Source: Aldrovandia affinis
Lineage: Eukaryota; Chordata; Actinopteri; Notacanthiformes; Halosauridae
NCBI GenBank assembly: GCA_029706075.1
Contig: JAINUG010000048.1
Span: 1,668,501-1,732,500, forward strand
DNA: 64,000 nucleotides
Direction of reading: 5' to 3'
Shown in pieces: positions 23,873 to 36,742 of this stretch. The notes beneath the pieces were generated by a model. That model searched no databases. It was not told the DNA's origin and was given only the letters and a program-made list of their open reading frames with translations. How positions within the stretch are numbered: position 1 is the first letter of the stretch; the number at the start of each line of letters is the position of its first letter. Both the position numbers and the translations under genes were made by a program.

Positions 23873-24960
23873 TTAACTTTATTTGTATAGCACCTTTCAT
23901 ACACATAGTGCAGCTCAAAGTGCTTCACATTAGGCAAAAGTCAAATCAAAAGAATGACAAAAGCACCTTAAAACAATACCAATACAGTATATTTAAATGT
24001 ATATACAGTATATATATGAAATAAAAAGTATAAGTAGGTAAAACCAACATGGGTGATATAAGATAAATAAGATAGAAAGATAAGATAGTGATAAAAAAAG
24101 ATATAATTAAACAGAAACTAAGAACAGTTTTAATTAAGAGCCAAGGTAAAATAATGAGTTTTTAGTTGCTTGTTAAAACTGCCCACTGTGTCCGCCTCTC
24201 TAAATTCCTTAGGTAATGTGTTCCATAATTTTGGGCCATAAAAGGAAAACGCTTGTCCTGTGGTTTTGTACATAACTTTGGGGACATTAAGCACGTTTTC
24301 AGAGGAGGATCTTAGAGGACGAACTGGGGTGTAAAATGACAGGCAGTCTGATAAGTAGGTAGCTGCTAGACCATTTAACCTTAAAATCAATTCTAAGGCA
24401 CAGGGAGCCAATGTAGTGCAGGCAGTACAGGAGTTATATGATCTCTCATCCTAGTTCTGGTTAAAACCCTGGCTGCAGCATTCAGAATGGTTTGAAGTTC
24501 ATCAATAGATTTATTCGGAAGGCCAGTATAACGTGCATTACAATAGTCCAAACAACTATATATGAAAGCATGTACCAACTTTTCTGCATCCTGCTGTGTT
24601 ACAAATTGTCTTACTTTGGCAATATTTATCAGGTGGAAGAAGTCCATCTTCGTCACCTCATTGATGTGAGCTTTAAAATTTAGGTCAGAATCTATAACAT
24701 AACATATGCCATTTATCAGATGCTTTTATTCAATGCGACTTACAGTAATGAATGAATATATGAATGAATGCATATATTTTTCAGTACATGTGGCCCCCAA
24801 TGGGAATTGAACCCACAACCTAAGCGTTGTCAGCGCCATGCTCTCCGTAGAATTGAATGTCTCCCAGGTTTCTAATTTCTGATTTTGTCTGTGAAACCAA
24901 GTTGGCTATTCTAGCATATAGTACATCTCTCTTTGTTTTGGGACTCACTTGCAGCATTAT
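23873..24960 (-). mobile_element. L2/CR1-group LINE 3' part, interrupted by a SINE
   Basis: Minus-strand reading, from the 5' side: ANLVSQTKSEIRNLGDI (about 24850-24930), then after the SINE DSDLNFKAHINEVTKMDFFH, LDYCNARYTGLPNKSI, AAARVLTRTRMRDHITPVLP and LHWLPVP. After a frameshift near 24400 come FYGPKLWNTLPKEFRE and FNKQLKTH. These are the thumb and C-terminal blocks of a LINE reverse transcriptase. The 3' region ends at tttatttgtatagcaccttt (23879-23898). It is truncated at its 5' end. Confidence 0.88.
24692..24848 (-). mobile_element. SINE nested in the LINE
   Basis: Contains ccatttatcagatgctttta, gcgacttacagtaatgaatg and, toward the other end, gggaattgaacccacaacct (inverted B-box-like GGGTTCAATTCCC). 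It is flanked by agaat (24687-24691, 24849-24853). Removing it rejoins the LINE reading NLGDI..DSDLNF, so the order of insertion is clear. Confidence 0.83.
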
Positions 24961-25199
24961 CATCAGTCACTCTGTGGAATTATTACATAATCCTCCAATT
25001 ACAATGACTGAGGTGTCTCAGGCAGGTTGTTAAAAGCACTTCTTCCTTATAGTGACAAGCTAGTTCATTTAGGGGCAATTCAAGGATTTGTGGAGCTGTA
25101 GTCCTTTTCCCGCCTGTGGAATTGCGATATTTGATATTGCTTAAGGTGCATAAGTACCTATTGCGGTGGTTAAATGGGTGAAGTGTGACAATACTCATT

Positions 25200-25350
25200 T
25201 TTTTACATTACATTATTTATTTGCTTTGGAGGCACCCTTATCCGAATTGACTCAGAAAGCGTGCATTTTTAAATTCTGTGCATTAATACAGCAGGATATT
25301 TTACTGAAGCAGTTCACGTGTACCTCTGCTCAAGGGTACAATGGCAGTGC
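25200..25350 (-). repeat. Degenerate SINE fragment
   Basis: Contains tactgaagcagttcacgtgt, acctctgctcaagggtacaa and tggcagtgcc, a fish SINE body also present in better form at 45440-45610. The B-box half is lost. Confidence 0.6.
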
Positions 25351-25434
25351 CAGATTATGGAAAACCATCCGGATCATTAACTAAACGAGTTAGCCCAGCT
25401 TTTCACAGGAAATGGGAATTAGTATGCTACATAG

Positions 25435-25636
25435 CAGGGATCCTCAACTGTGATCCTGGAGGGCCACTGGGCATGCTGGTTTGCATTGTTACTCAGTACT
25501 TAACTGGTCAATTAAAGCAGTTGATTATACAGTTAACTCACCTAGTTTATTGGGTCTGAACTGGTTGTTGATTTTAAGGTGAAAATAAAAACCAGCAGAC
25601 TCTGTGGCCCTCCAGGATCAGGGTTGTTGATCCCTG
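25435..25636. mobile_element. Small hAT-type foldback element
   Basis: Long imperfect inverted ends. The left reads cagggatcctcaactgtgat then cctggagggccac and the right, reversed, cagggatcaacaaccctgat then cctggagggccac. The repeats (25435-25482 and 25588-25636) make up about half of the 202-bp element. CAGGG ends suggest hAT. I could not confirm an 8-bp duplication. Confidence 0.78.
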
Positions 25637-26280
25637 GGTAGATCCCTTATAGACCCTTGGTATATAGTTTAGTATAAGTATAGTCTAAGTGTAATAGAAT
25701 GGCTTTATAATATTTTACTTTATTGATTTGACAGTAATTTTGCACTGTCAGATTTTAAACAGATTTTATTTTTGATGCCATTTGGAATTCAAAAGACATC
25801 TGTTTGACAAATTCCTTTTTGCTTTCCCTCAAGTCACTCATACTCCATCTCTCAGCAGGGAGAGATGCTGTTGATTATTTGCCTTTCCATTGTAATGTTC
25901 CTTTTTGCATTAAAAATGTCCTCAAATTTGTTGTTTAGTGCTTGGTACAATTTAAAATGTATTTTCTTCTTCACCTTCAGGTAGGTTATCGCAGGTGTGC
26001 AAGTGAACGCTTTCACTCAATAGCCTTTGGCTTTGTGAGAGTGATGGATGGAGGCTTATCAGTATGTGGCACCAAAATGATCATTGTAATTGATTTGCTT
26101 TCATATTTATATTGTACTAAATATATGTCTGATAGAGATCCAGGGTATATGACGGGAACAGAGCAGTCCAGACACGGAGTGGAGTTTGTCGGTCTACGGA
26201 CCGGATTTTATTTTATTTTTTTCTGTCTCTCCCCCCAGACATGGGGAAGAGACAGTGGGAGTAGCAGGTTAACATATAAC

Positions 26281-26306
26281 AAACACAAACACAAACACAA
26301 ACACAA
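26281..26306. repeat. (AAACAC)n short tandem repeat
   Basis: Four copies inside the LTR-like element. Confidence 0.8.
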
Positions 26307-26998
26307 AAATCTTCACCCTACTCGCCGCGAAGCTTTCGGGTAAAAACAACGAACTAAAATAACAAACTAAAATAATCATAACTTACGGGACACCGCGCCT
26401 CTTCCTCCGGAGTTCCCCTGGAACCTCCCCAGGCACACTCTTGTTGCCCAGAAACACTCTCCACTGCCGAGTGCGAGCTCTCTTTCAATAAAACCGAGGG
26501 CGAGAGGCGGACCCTCTTTCAGGGCACCCTCTCGCTCTCCTCCACAATCACACCCAGGGAGAGAGGACTCTTAGTGCACCCCCTCTCCCTCTTCCCCACA
26601 CACACAGGAAGCACTCTACTCAGTCACTTTCGACAAACGCACACAAAACTCCACAAACATCAAACATAATACAACACTCCACAACACACGTGCACGCGCA
26701 CTCGCACTCACACCCATGACAAGACAAATTCTCCATACACACGCAAGACAAAGACTAACTTTCATGAAACACAAAGACAAAAGACTAACTGATTCCCCAC
26801 TCGCCCCACCTGCTCTTAAATAGGCTTAGTTTCTGCCTGGCTCAGGTGGAACTCGTGAGGCAATCACCCAATCACAATCATTCAACACTAAACTCACATT
26901 CTCACACAGACACCCAATCAGCCAATTGACTTCCATATCAATTAACTGATTGACACCAATTAAATGGTAAATTTAATTACATAAATTACATCAATTAT

Positions 26999-27091
26999 GG
27001 CCTTTGGAGCAACCTTCCGGGAGACAGTTTACTCTCACACCCTGTGAGAGTGCCAAACCTGCCCCCGGAAAGTCTCACTGCTCCAAAGGCC
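26999..27091. repeat. Three-tier inverted repeat (potential hairpin or cruciform)
   Basis: Outer arms ggcctttggagca / tgctccaaaggcc (26999-27011, 27079-27091) are a perfect 13 bp. Middle arms cttccggg / cccggaaag (27014-27021, 27064-27072) pair with one bulge. Inner arms actctcaca / tgtgagagt (27031-27039, 27043-27051) are a perfect 9 bp with a 3-base loop. Confidence 0.9.
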
Positions 27092-27152
27092 TCCAAAACA
27101 CATGCAACCATGCCACTCCCACATGGCCGAGACCGACGTCCTCCACAATGAC

Positions 27153-30100
27153 ATTTTAGACATTCTTCAAAGTACTAGTTTAAATAATTAAATTGCTACT
27201 GAATTGCTGGCTGTAGTTGGTACTGGATAAAGGTTCCAGTTAACCATTTTATAGAGGTGGGAGTCCTCAGCCAGAGAGCGGTTATTTTAGGGGGCCTTGA
27301 TATTAAAATGTTTGTGAACCCATGTTTTATTTTATTCCCCTTTTGTCAAAATTAGGTAACACGGCAGTGTAATGTAGGCCAATGCATAGCCTAAACAAAG
27401 ATGTTGTGGATTGCTTGGGTTCTATATTTTCTGTATTTTCCTATGTGGGAAAGCGTGGTTGAATGATGCGTGATAAGGCAAGAAAAAACAAAAAACAGTG
27501 TATAAAACCAGTCCTCGGTCCAATCCTCTTATTTTTCAGTGCCCTTCAGCCTTCAATGGGAAAGGCACAGAAGTCCAGTGAATTAAGTGTGTTAGTGGCT
27601 TTATTTAAGGAGTTATGGACTCTTCTTAGAATCTATTTGTGCATGTACACTCTTGTGCATCCCTAGTTATTTAAATAACGTGTCTGTATCACATTGAAAT
27701 CATGCTGACAAAGCGTGACTTTAAAATAAAGGGCTGTAAGATATGCACTTGCATGCACAGAAATATTTAGGCTGGTATTAAGCTCTCTATAATTTGGCAC
27801 AGTGAGGCAGCAACATGCCTGTGCCTGTGAGGGCCTGAGCACAATGTTTTGACACACAAACAAAATGGCTGTCATTTTCAGCTCCCTATAGGTGTACATG
27901 CTTTGTATACTCACGGGCTCCCCTGTGGTGCAGAATTTCCTTCTTTAAATGAATACAAATATAACATTCTCTCTCAAATCCTCCCCTATTCTGTAGATTT
28001 TTATCACATACATAAAACCAATAAATTAGTTAGCAGACAAAGGATCTGACTTGTGGCCAGATCTGTGTACTGTTGATGAAGATGATGCATTTTATTCTGA
28101 TTCATATTATCATTCTCATCATCATCTTAATTAATCTTTATTATTATATGATCGGGGGCAATTTAAAACTCACAGGATATTACAGTAATGAGTGCAATGT
28201 CAAATCTAGAAGGTATAACATATTTTGAATTTACATTTAAATTCATTTTCAAGAATAAGATAGACTAGATGGAATCCCATTAATATGTACACAATTTAAA
28301 CCCATTATGCTTTATAAAAGAACAGAACAACCAAGGCTTGAATCAAGGTTTGAACAGAGTGGTACCAAAGGTGCCAGAATGGGAATAATTTTTGGACTAT
28401 TAATGAAGACAAAGCTATAAGTCACAGGGGGAATGTATGGGGGGGGGTCCTGAGTGAGTCATATCATTGCATTGGCATCAGCAGTTTTTTTATTGTTTGG
28501 GTAGTTTGTTTTTTGGCATACAGTGCACCAGTGATAGATTGACTCATCCTATAAGTTGTCAGCAACAACTGCAGTTCCTCCGTAGCTAGTAATGAAAGTA
28601 CAGCAATATGGACAGAATCCATTTCTAAGACTTAGTTCAACTTGGTAAGATTGGCACTGAATCATCCATTGCCGTGCACACAACCTGCAGTTGAAAATTA
28701 ACTTCAGTTGGATGTAAACTTTGACCAGGCCATGGAACGCTGTTCTGTTCCTCATAAAAACTGAGATGCTTGGCTGAATGCAGAGATGAAAACGGTTCTC
28801 TGCCGCTGCTCTTCACTGAACCAGATACTAAAATGATTAAGCTGAACACGCTCTTTTGAGACTCCATACTGAATTTGAGGAAGTGCTTAAGTACTAAGAC
28901 TGGACTCCAATTGACACCGTGTTCACCCTTCTCTTTAACTGTCTCAGCCTCTGTGAGAAACCTACTTATGCGTTACTTCTAGACCAGACTGTATTTGTGA
29001 ACAGTCAAGCTCCATGGACTGGAGTATGGGGGATGTGTGATATGTGTGTGCGTGTGCGTGTTTGTCTGTGTGTTTTCTGCCCAGAGGCATTTTCCAGGCT
29101 TTCCTTTCCATTTCTCTTCTGACTCCCTTTCCCCTGTCTACCCCGGGTCTGACTCTGCCCACCTCTGAATCTACCCCTATGGATTATTCCACTGGACACA
29201 AAACTGACAAATCTTTCAAGGACTCCAAGCCAATAGGACTGCTGCAAACATATACATTTACATATTCTAATTTTAGAATTTTTTAAATCCTGGTGGAGCC
29301 ATACCCTGGGCCACATCCCTGCCCCTACATGCTCTGCTTTCTCCTTCTGCATGCCTCTCTTCTCACCTCTCATCTTTCCAGTTCATTTTCTGGCCAAAAG
29401 AGAGATGGGGCAGGGGGGGGACGGGGGTGTAAGTGAGTCAGGCCATTAGCATGGCCAACAGCTCTGTGGCTAATAGCAGGAAGAATTTACGCACCTGATT
29501 ACAGAATCCAGCGCTACACTCTCCCCCCCAGGTCTGAATAGAGAGCAAACACAGTTTGCTATCTGTCAATTTTTCTTTCATTTCTTCCCTCCCTGGAGCC
29601 ATATCACACCACTGTATTTGTGTGTGCATTCTTGTGTGTATGTATGAATGTGTCTTTGTGTAGAATGAGAGAACAATGGCTGTATTCCCCTGCATGGTTC
29701 CACTGTTCCATTTCAGTGTCTCAGGTCATTCCAATACATAAATAAACACAGCAGATCACCCGTCAGTTCTGTGGTGTAGTAACCTACATGACCTATGTGT
29801 GTGTGTGTATGTGTGTGTGAGTGGAATAAATGGCAAAATGTTGCCTTGAACAAAAACAAGGCACTTTTCAGTAGGCTGTTACACACCCAGTTACAAAAGG
29901 CAAAGATCATTGGGGGAGGTGAAGGGCCTACTAAAAACAAAAGAAACGAATGCAGCCACAAAACATTCAAAATGTAATAAGGGGCCAAAAACCTTGCTCT
30001 TTTGAACAGTCATCATGCTGTCCTTCAAACACTGTCAGCCAAATGACCCAAACACAAGACTACATAGCTAGCTAGCTAATGTGTGTGTGCAAAAAAAGGA

Positions 30101-30390
30101 AAAGACACAGTAGAACTTTAGAGATATGAACTTCAGTTATGGACTGACTGGTCAATCAAACAGGGTACGGTACCTGGAAGTAGCATACTTAATTATGCTT
30201 TATGAAGCTCCTTATTATCACCGGTGCAAATATTTGAGCATTAAAAAGTCACACTTTCTGATAAAAACTGGAAATACTATCAAAACCAGACAAGGCCCAT
30301 GTCTTAACACTATTGCTAAGTCAATAGTGTTTGCTATGAAGTAGGCCCAGAACAAAACTAAACAGTTTGCAAAAGAGGCCAAGATAGCCC
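27153..30390. other. Intergenic DNA, no gene recognised
   Basis: No exon-like conservation or mobile-element coding was seen. Longest open frames (122 codons at 29005-29373, minus) are low in complexity and have no domain. A GT repeat lies at 29795-29819. Confidence 0.5.
29795..29819. repeat. (GT)n microsatellite
   Basis: Two GT runs separated by one TATG. Confidence 0.85.
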
Positions 30391-30394
30391 CCCC

Positions 30395-30585
30395 CTTTTA
30401 GTCTGGTTCCTCCCAAGGTTTCTCCCTACCAAGGGAGTTTTTCCTTGCCACTGTTGCCTTTAGGCTTGCTTTTGGGGGGGTCTAGGCCTGGGTTCCCCCT
30501 CTGTTAAGCGTTTTGTGACAATTCTATTGTGAAAAGTGCTATACAAATAAATTTGATTTGATTTGATTTGATTTGATAGAGATGA
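30395..30585 (+). mobile_element. LINE 3' UTR and tail fragment
   Basis: Contains tggttcctcccaaggtttct, gggagtttttccttgccact and gtgctatacaaataaatttg, ending in four copies of ATTTG/TTGAT type (30551-30577). This is the 3' end common to several fish LINEs, 5'-truncated here. No coding part. Confidence 0.75.
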
Positions 30586-32967
30586 CATCCTGATTACCAC
30601 TGGTTTGATTATTGATTGTTAAGGTATAGCTACAAAATGAAAGTAGCCTATTTAATAAATGTGGTCATGTAAATAACTATTACAATCAATAAACAAGTCA
30701 CATTCTAAATATTGGTGTATTTTAACTTTCAAAGTTACAAACTTTGAAACAAATTTCTGAACGACCTCCATTACTGATTTGGTTGCATCTCTGAGGTTCT
30801 ACTCTACCGAAAAAACTTTGTCTGAAGGAGGTCCAAAGGAACATAAAATCTTGGCTTATGTACTATGCTGAAATCTTTTTTTGACCAATCAGGACATGCT
30901 TTACCAACACATGCTTAGTGTTGCCAGCACTAACTGTGAACTCTTCACTCTCCACTATCCAGTAAAAAAAAGCATGATATGCATATATGGTGTTCATGCG
31001 CATTGCGCATGCATGCAGGTCCATGGTCATGCTCGTGTCATTGCATTTTTGAAATGGCTAAAGGTGGGGATCTGCATGTGGGTGTCATGCATTTGTTTGC
31101 AATCTTCCTGATCCCTGAGTCAGCATTAAAATGACCAACGGCAGTACTCGAAAAGTATTAGCTGTTTACCTTACAGTTATCATTGAACTCCTGTGTCTTC
31201 TCAGATTTTTTCTCCTTTCTCCCATTTTGGAATGCACAATTGTATTCGCAGGCCTGTAGACAGACATGCATGCTCTCTCCTCCAAAGTGCATTCTGCCAG
31301 CCACCTTTTCTTCTTTTCACTCTGCAGTCCACAGCCATTTTGCTAATGGACAGCACTTCTTGAGTAGCTGATGCAAGCACCTGACTGCAGGCACCTGATA
31401 AACCAGAAAGAGGAGTCGCTAACGTGTGATTGACCAGTGGGAAGATTGAAGCCTTTCCTCCTTGGGTGAAGCTACGGCCTGGGCTGTCGGTCACAGTGGG
31501 CACAGTCAGGATTCGATGCCAGATGGTCGGACATGTCACTGCGCTGAAAACCAGTGCTTTTGCAGGATTTTCCATTATACAGCCTCACTAAATAATCTTA
31601 TCTGGAAAAAACACACAAGAAACTGACCTCAGGGCAATGTGTTTAGTTGAAAGTACCAAGTACATACAAGGGTCCTTACAATACTGATTCATGTAGTTAT
31701 ATGCCTGCAAATTCCAACCAGTAGTTTAAATACTAGTTTAACTACATTTTCCAGTAGCCTGGTGGTAATTTAGTTTAAGTCACTGTAAATGTAATTTTAA
31801 AATGAATAAACAAATAATATCCCTCAGAATGAAAAATACAGCCTGTGGGAAAAGGTTTCCACTTCCGCATGACGCATTTCCACATCCTTTTTAAGGATTT
31901 GCCTTGAGCTAAAGCTGAACCATTATTCTTCCCCCCTTCCTATTTTATTGTTGTAAATTTTATTGTATATTATTATTGTACAAAAAAAATAAAGTCATTA
32001 GAGAGAGCTGTGCATATATGAATTGTCAGATGCCTTGTCAAGCCAATAGAATTTTTCATTTTGACGACGATAAAACGCTACATTTTCAGCGTAGCTTCCC
32101 CAACACTGCCAGCAACCTACCTACAAGTAACTTTTAAATCAGTTACTTGATGCACAAAGTACCTCCTTCAGGCTAACCAAAGCCCTCAATTCACTCACAA
32201 CGCACAGGCTGGCCATAATCTGGCTCAGTTATATATCTTGTATGAAAGCCATTTTGCACATAGTGCACAGCTTTTCCCAGTGGCTGCTTTCAGGGTGAAC
32301 CTAAAAGCAAGAGAAGGGATGACTGATAAGGCATTGTCATCTCTTTTCATGGTCCGTGCTTTCTGAATAGTTTTGAATTCAGTCCAGGGTATCGATTATA
32401 ATGTAAATGAGCTCGCAAAAAGCTATGCTTATCCTCTGCAATGTTCAAACACAACGCAACACCGGTGGTTCCCAGGAAATCAACTTCTCCGAGGCTGCTC
32501 AAGGAGGAATACTAACTTGATCAAATGTCACAGAACAAAAAACAAGGCAGAGGACATGCCCAGAATATGGAAGCAAGAATAAGCACTCATGAGAAAGCAG
32601 AGCTTGATACAGACATGAATTTATATCTATATAAATACATAGATATGAATCTCTCTCTGTACAAACCACTATAGCAGCCTATTATTTTCCTTGTGGCAGA
32701 GTCCCAAAGGGGTTTTGTGCTTTATTTTGATTAATGGACGATGGTAGCACGATTGACCGTTTGAGGAGCGACATACATTGTAGGTTGTTATGGCTTGGCT
32801 TAATAATGTAGGATTCTCAGGGCCCAGCTACATGGCTGGCAATGATAATAGCTTGGCTTCTTTCGCTCTGCCTCACCTCTTATCCAAATGAGATCTAAAA
32901 TGTTCATTCAGGGCCTTTAGCAGATAATGAATTGGTGTTATGGGCTGGGGCCCACAAATTCTTTCTC

Positions 32968-33006
<39 letters not shown>
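32968..33006. repeat. (CTTT)n microsatellite
   Basis: About nine tandem TTTC units. Confidence 0.9.
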
Positions 33007-34352
33007 ACTTTCTGTCTCTTGTTCTCTCTCACCTTTCCTGCGAGTATTTATCTCTTTTTCTCTCCCTAGCTTAGTTTTTTTGTTCGCATGCATGAGTCTT
33101 GCATACCACACCGGACCATCCTCCTCCTCTATTATTAAAATTATCTATTAATAATCTCTGTTATTTACCATCACAAAAAATATTCACAAGAGATTTGGAG
33201 ATTTGTGAAATTCTGTGGCTAACCAGATTGGCTGTTTCTACAAAGAGATATAATGTGGCGGTGCATGGGATATATGGTCAGAAATATGTGGGTGGGGGAA
33301 TCTGGACCAAAACTAACTTAGTAGCAATGTACACATTTTTGATTTTGCGCTTTTTCTGTTGCTGTAATTACAACGACATTACAAGTGTATAAAACAGTAC
33401 ATATACAATTTGTGTGGTATCTGCACAAATATACAATGAATCGGTTTGAAAGAAAACATCTTCATGAAGCCTTACGGCATAAATTATTTATATAAATTAT
33501 TTATAGAAATTATGGATATATATTGTACACTTTCTCTCTTCATGTGTTATAGATGTAGCTACATAGCTGCTGGTGTCCTGCTGCCTCCTGGTGCTCGCTG
33601 TTGTCTGTTTGACCATAACACTGAGAAGACGTCTGGGCTCGGTTTCCATGACAACCAGGGGAGAGGAAAAAAAAAAATGGTGCAGCTAGAAAAAAAAAAA
33701 AAAGATTCCGGGCTTCTGACATTTCTCTTGTTCTATTCTCTTCTTCTTTTTCTCTCTCCCTCTCTCTTTCTGGCTCTCACCCTGTCTCTCCCACTCTATT
33801 TTTCCTCTCTCTCCTGCTCTTCTCACTCTAATCTCCATATATTTCCTCCTATGAGGTGTCATCCTCCCTTGATGAGCGCAGTCTCCTGGTCTCTTTCACT
33901 CAAGTGCTGATAGGCTGATTGACAGATAGCCGTACCCAAACAGTCCTGTGTTAGGTGTGTTGTTAGGAGGAAGGTGTGTGTGCATTAGCCAAGTTCCCCT
34001 GCAGCACAATGCCCCATACTGGTGTCTGCATTTGGCTGGGTTTCTTACAGTGGCATGGGCATGTGCCCAGAGGGAGGCATGCTGTTTGACTTGTAAATTG
34101 GGGATCTATTTGTATCATGGCTGTGAGCGTGTGTTAATCAATTCTGTCTAGCTCAGCAAACCCTGCAGTTCTGATTGAAAAGCTGAGAGATGAGAAGAGC
34201 TGTTCGCACATCATTAGCAATGAGTTCCACTAGCTCAGGGGACGGGATTGGGTGCATTGGGGGGTGGGGGTGCAGGCTTCCTGTTGATTGACGGGAGTGG
34301 GCTGTGTGTGTTGGAGCAGTGCATACAAAGACCAACCTTTCCCCCCTAGTAA

Positions 34353-34354
<2 letters not shown>

Positions 34355-34385
<31 letters not shown>
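34355..34385. repeat. (GT)n microsatellite
   Basis: Fifteen uninterrupted GT units. Confidence 0.92.
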
Positions 34386-34387
<2 letters not shown>

Positions 34388-36742
34388 GGAGCTCTGTACT
34401 GCTGCAGTGAACGTGTTTGATTTTCACAGTCTGAAGGAAGGAACCATGGCTGCATGTCACTGCGGCAACCAGGCACACAGGCTAATTAGTGCAGTCTGTG
34501 ATAACCATGCACACCCGCATGCACACACATGCACAAAATCATACTGAGACTCATACTTCACATATGATCTTATCTATATACACAAGCATACACTAAATCC
34601 CCATATTAATTCCTTAGCCTAATTCATGTCTAATAAAATTAATACGAGAAACCTTTGGGCTTTATTTCAGTTGGTAACACCCCTCACACTACTTGTGATT
34701 GTGCTTTAGTAGAAGAAATATTTTCTGTCCAATATTTCTAGAGCATGGATTACTTTTCTTCCTTTAACATTTTTTCTCAATGATGATTAATGCCAGATCA
34801 TGGAGGCTATTGTAAAATAATACTTTGGGGGTTCATTATTTTAAGATTATCACAAGATAATTATCTCAGAATTTTGACATTAGAAATAATTTTTAGGATT
34901 ATGTTTCTCTGCATCTCGTGGTCTCAAATTAAAAATTAATGAATTAATATAATTGTGACTGATTGGATTTGAATGTATTGATGGTGGTGAAACACAGTGG
35001 CCTAAATTCAATCTAAAAGACTTTGTTTAAATAAGGGTAAATGCAATTCAATCTGACAAGACTTAAATTTAATCCAGATTCATTCAAACAAACCTAAGGA
35101 TCTACCCTATGCTCATAAAGACTCCAGGAAGCAGGAAGAGGCAAAATAGTTGCTGAATTGCTGATTTTCACACCTCTGGTGTGCCGGTGGTGGTGTGACA
35201 GGTACTCGCTTGCTGGGTAGCTACTTCCCCTAACAACAAGGAAACTTACTTTAGAAACTCTACAGTTAACAGTAATTTAACATTCAGATTACTATGTATG
35301 AAAGTGAAACTGACATTAACCTGCTATCCTTGTAGTGATTTCTATAATATAGATCATAAAGAGAGCAAAACAATTTGTTTTAAACATAGCTAGTTAATTG
35401 TTTTAATCTAGCCGCATGTATGCATTAACATAGTTAGCTCTACTTAAAATGAACTGAATTACTGGAGGCCAAATGTGGAGGAAAGGAAACGATGGAGTGA
35501 CGTTCTGGCCCACAACACACACTCCTCCACCTAAAAGAACAACACTGTGTAATACCTTGGAGCAAAACGTCAATTAGCTAGACAATTTCATTCTAATCCA
35601 AAAACGTTTAGTTTGATTTGATTGGATTGGATTGTCCTTATTTAGTCTAAATTCATTCGATTGAATCATGGCCAGTGTGATAGACACCTGTAATTGAACA
35701 TCCTTTGCAGAACACACCTGGATTACCACAATATTCTGAGAAAATTTCAGACAGGATTTTGGATTAGACTGTAAATAGGACACCATATTTGTAAAATCAG
35801 TTTCTCCAATGTGTTTTCTTTTCAGACCTATATAGTTAACAAGATTAAAAACATGCATGATCAACTAAGTACAAACAAAAAAAGTCTCCCACCTTTTATA
35901 AGCCGCTATGACTAACTGACTATGTTAAGAATTTCAGTTCTTTCTGTCAAGCTTGCTGTTTCCAAAGGATTCAATGGGGTGTTGCTTTCATGGTCTATAA
36001 GTTAATACAAATAATATCTGTTAGAATGAAACAGTGGTTTATCAAAATTAATATTTGTTCAAATACAATCTGAGTGCAAGCAATACATCAATACATCTAA
36101 TAATGTTAACTACACTATAAATAGGTTTCTTGAAGAGGAACACAAATACTACATTTCTAAAAAACAAAGACTATTACTTTGTGGTTTATAAAAAATATAT
36201 AGCAGGGAGTAGTTTAGATTTGTCCATATGCATGTTCAGTCCCTATTATTCTGGTTCATATGGTTTATGAATATTGAGTGCACAGTGTGTGTGCTTGCAT
36301 GTATGTATGTAGGGTTGGCATCTTTTTTCGACTGACTTTTCTGATTCCAAACTGATTTATGAAATTGAATACACAGCTGGCTTTGGCTTATTTCCTACAC
36401 ATTGTGCAAAATCTATTCAGCTTCGAAAACAGACACACAGATTTCCAGATGGACCTATGCTTGAGAAAAATAACTGAGTATTTTATTGTAAAAAGCCAGT
36501 TGGCATTTTTAAAATCTTTTCTCAAACCAAGTTAATAAAACCAACTGTTGTATATGGCCCATCTTTCCCTTTGAATGGTTGGACCCTAATCTTAAAGCCA
36601 AATCTGATCAGTGCTTAGTGGCAGAATCTATGTAAACCCTGTTCTCATTGGAGTTAATATTTCCCGTCTATCCCAGCAGCCCCTGAGGGACAGACGAGGA
36701 ATGATGTGGTGGTCATCTGGAGCTGGATTTGAAGCTTCAGGG

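Larger units (their letters stand above)
26154..27147 (-). mobile_element. Candidate solo LTR or LTR-like element
   Basis: The element is GC-rich and flanked by identical atgac (26149-26153 and 27148-27152). On the minus strand it begins TGTGGAGG, has a TATA-like CCTATTTAAG (26814-26823) and an AATAAA-type signal near 26207, and ends TTCCC. That order (promoter, then polyadenylation signal) is what an LTR has. Against this, the 3' terminus is not the usual CA and promoter-to-signal spacing is long, about 600 bp. No gag or pol is present. A strong three-tier hairpin lies at 26999-27091 and an AAACAC repeat at 26281-26306. Confidence 0.55.
30586..36734. other. Intergenic DNA with microsatellites, no gene recognised
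   Basis: The stretch holds a CTTT repeat (32968-33006), A-runs with CT-rich sequence (33665-33830) and a GT repeat (34355-34385). A 154-codon frame at 33446-33910 is created by the pyrimidine-rich tract and has no recognised domain. Confidence 0.5.

Noticed and set aside
25942..26343. 133-codon frame at 25942-26343 as a gene
   Set aside because: Crosses from intergenic DNA into the LTR-like element and its AAACAC repeat; composition changes at the element edge and no domain is visible.
33446..33910. 154-codon plus-strand frame
   Set aside because: Spans an A-run and CT-rich low-complexity sequence; the second half is Leu/Ser from pyrimidines.
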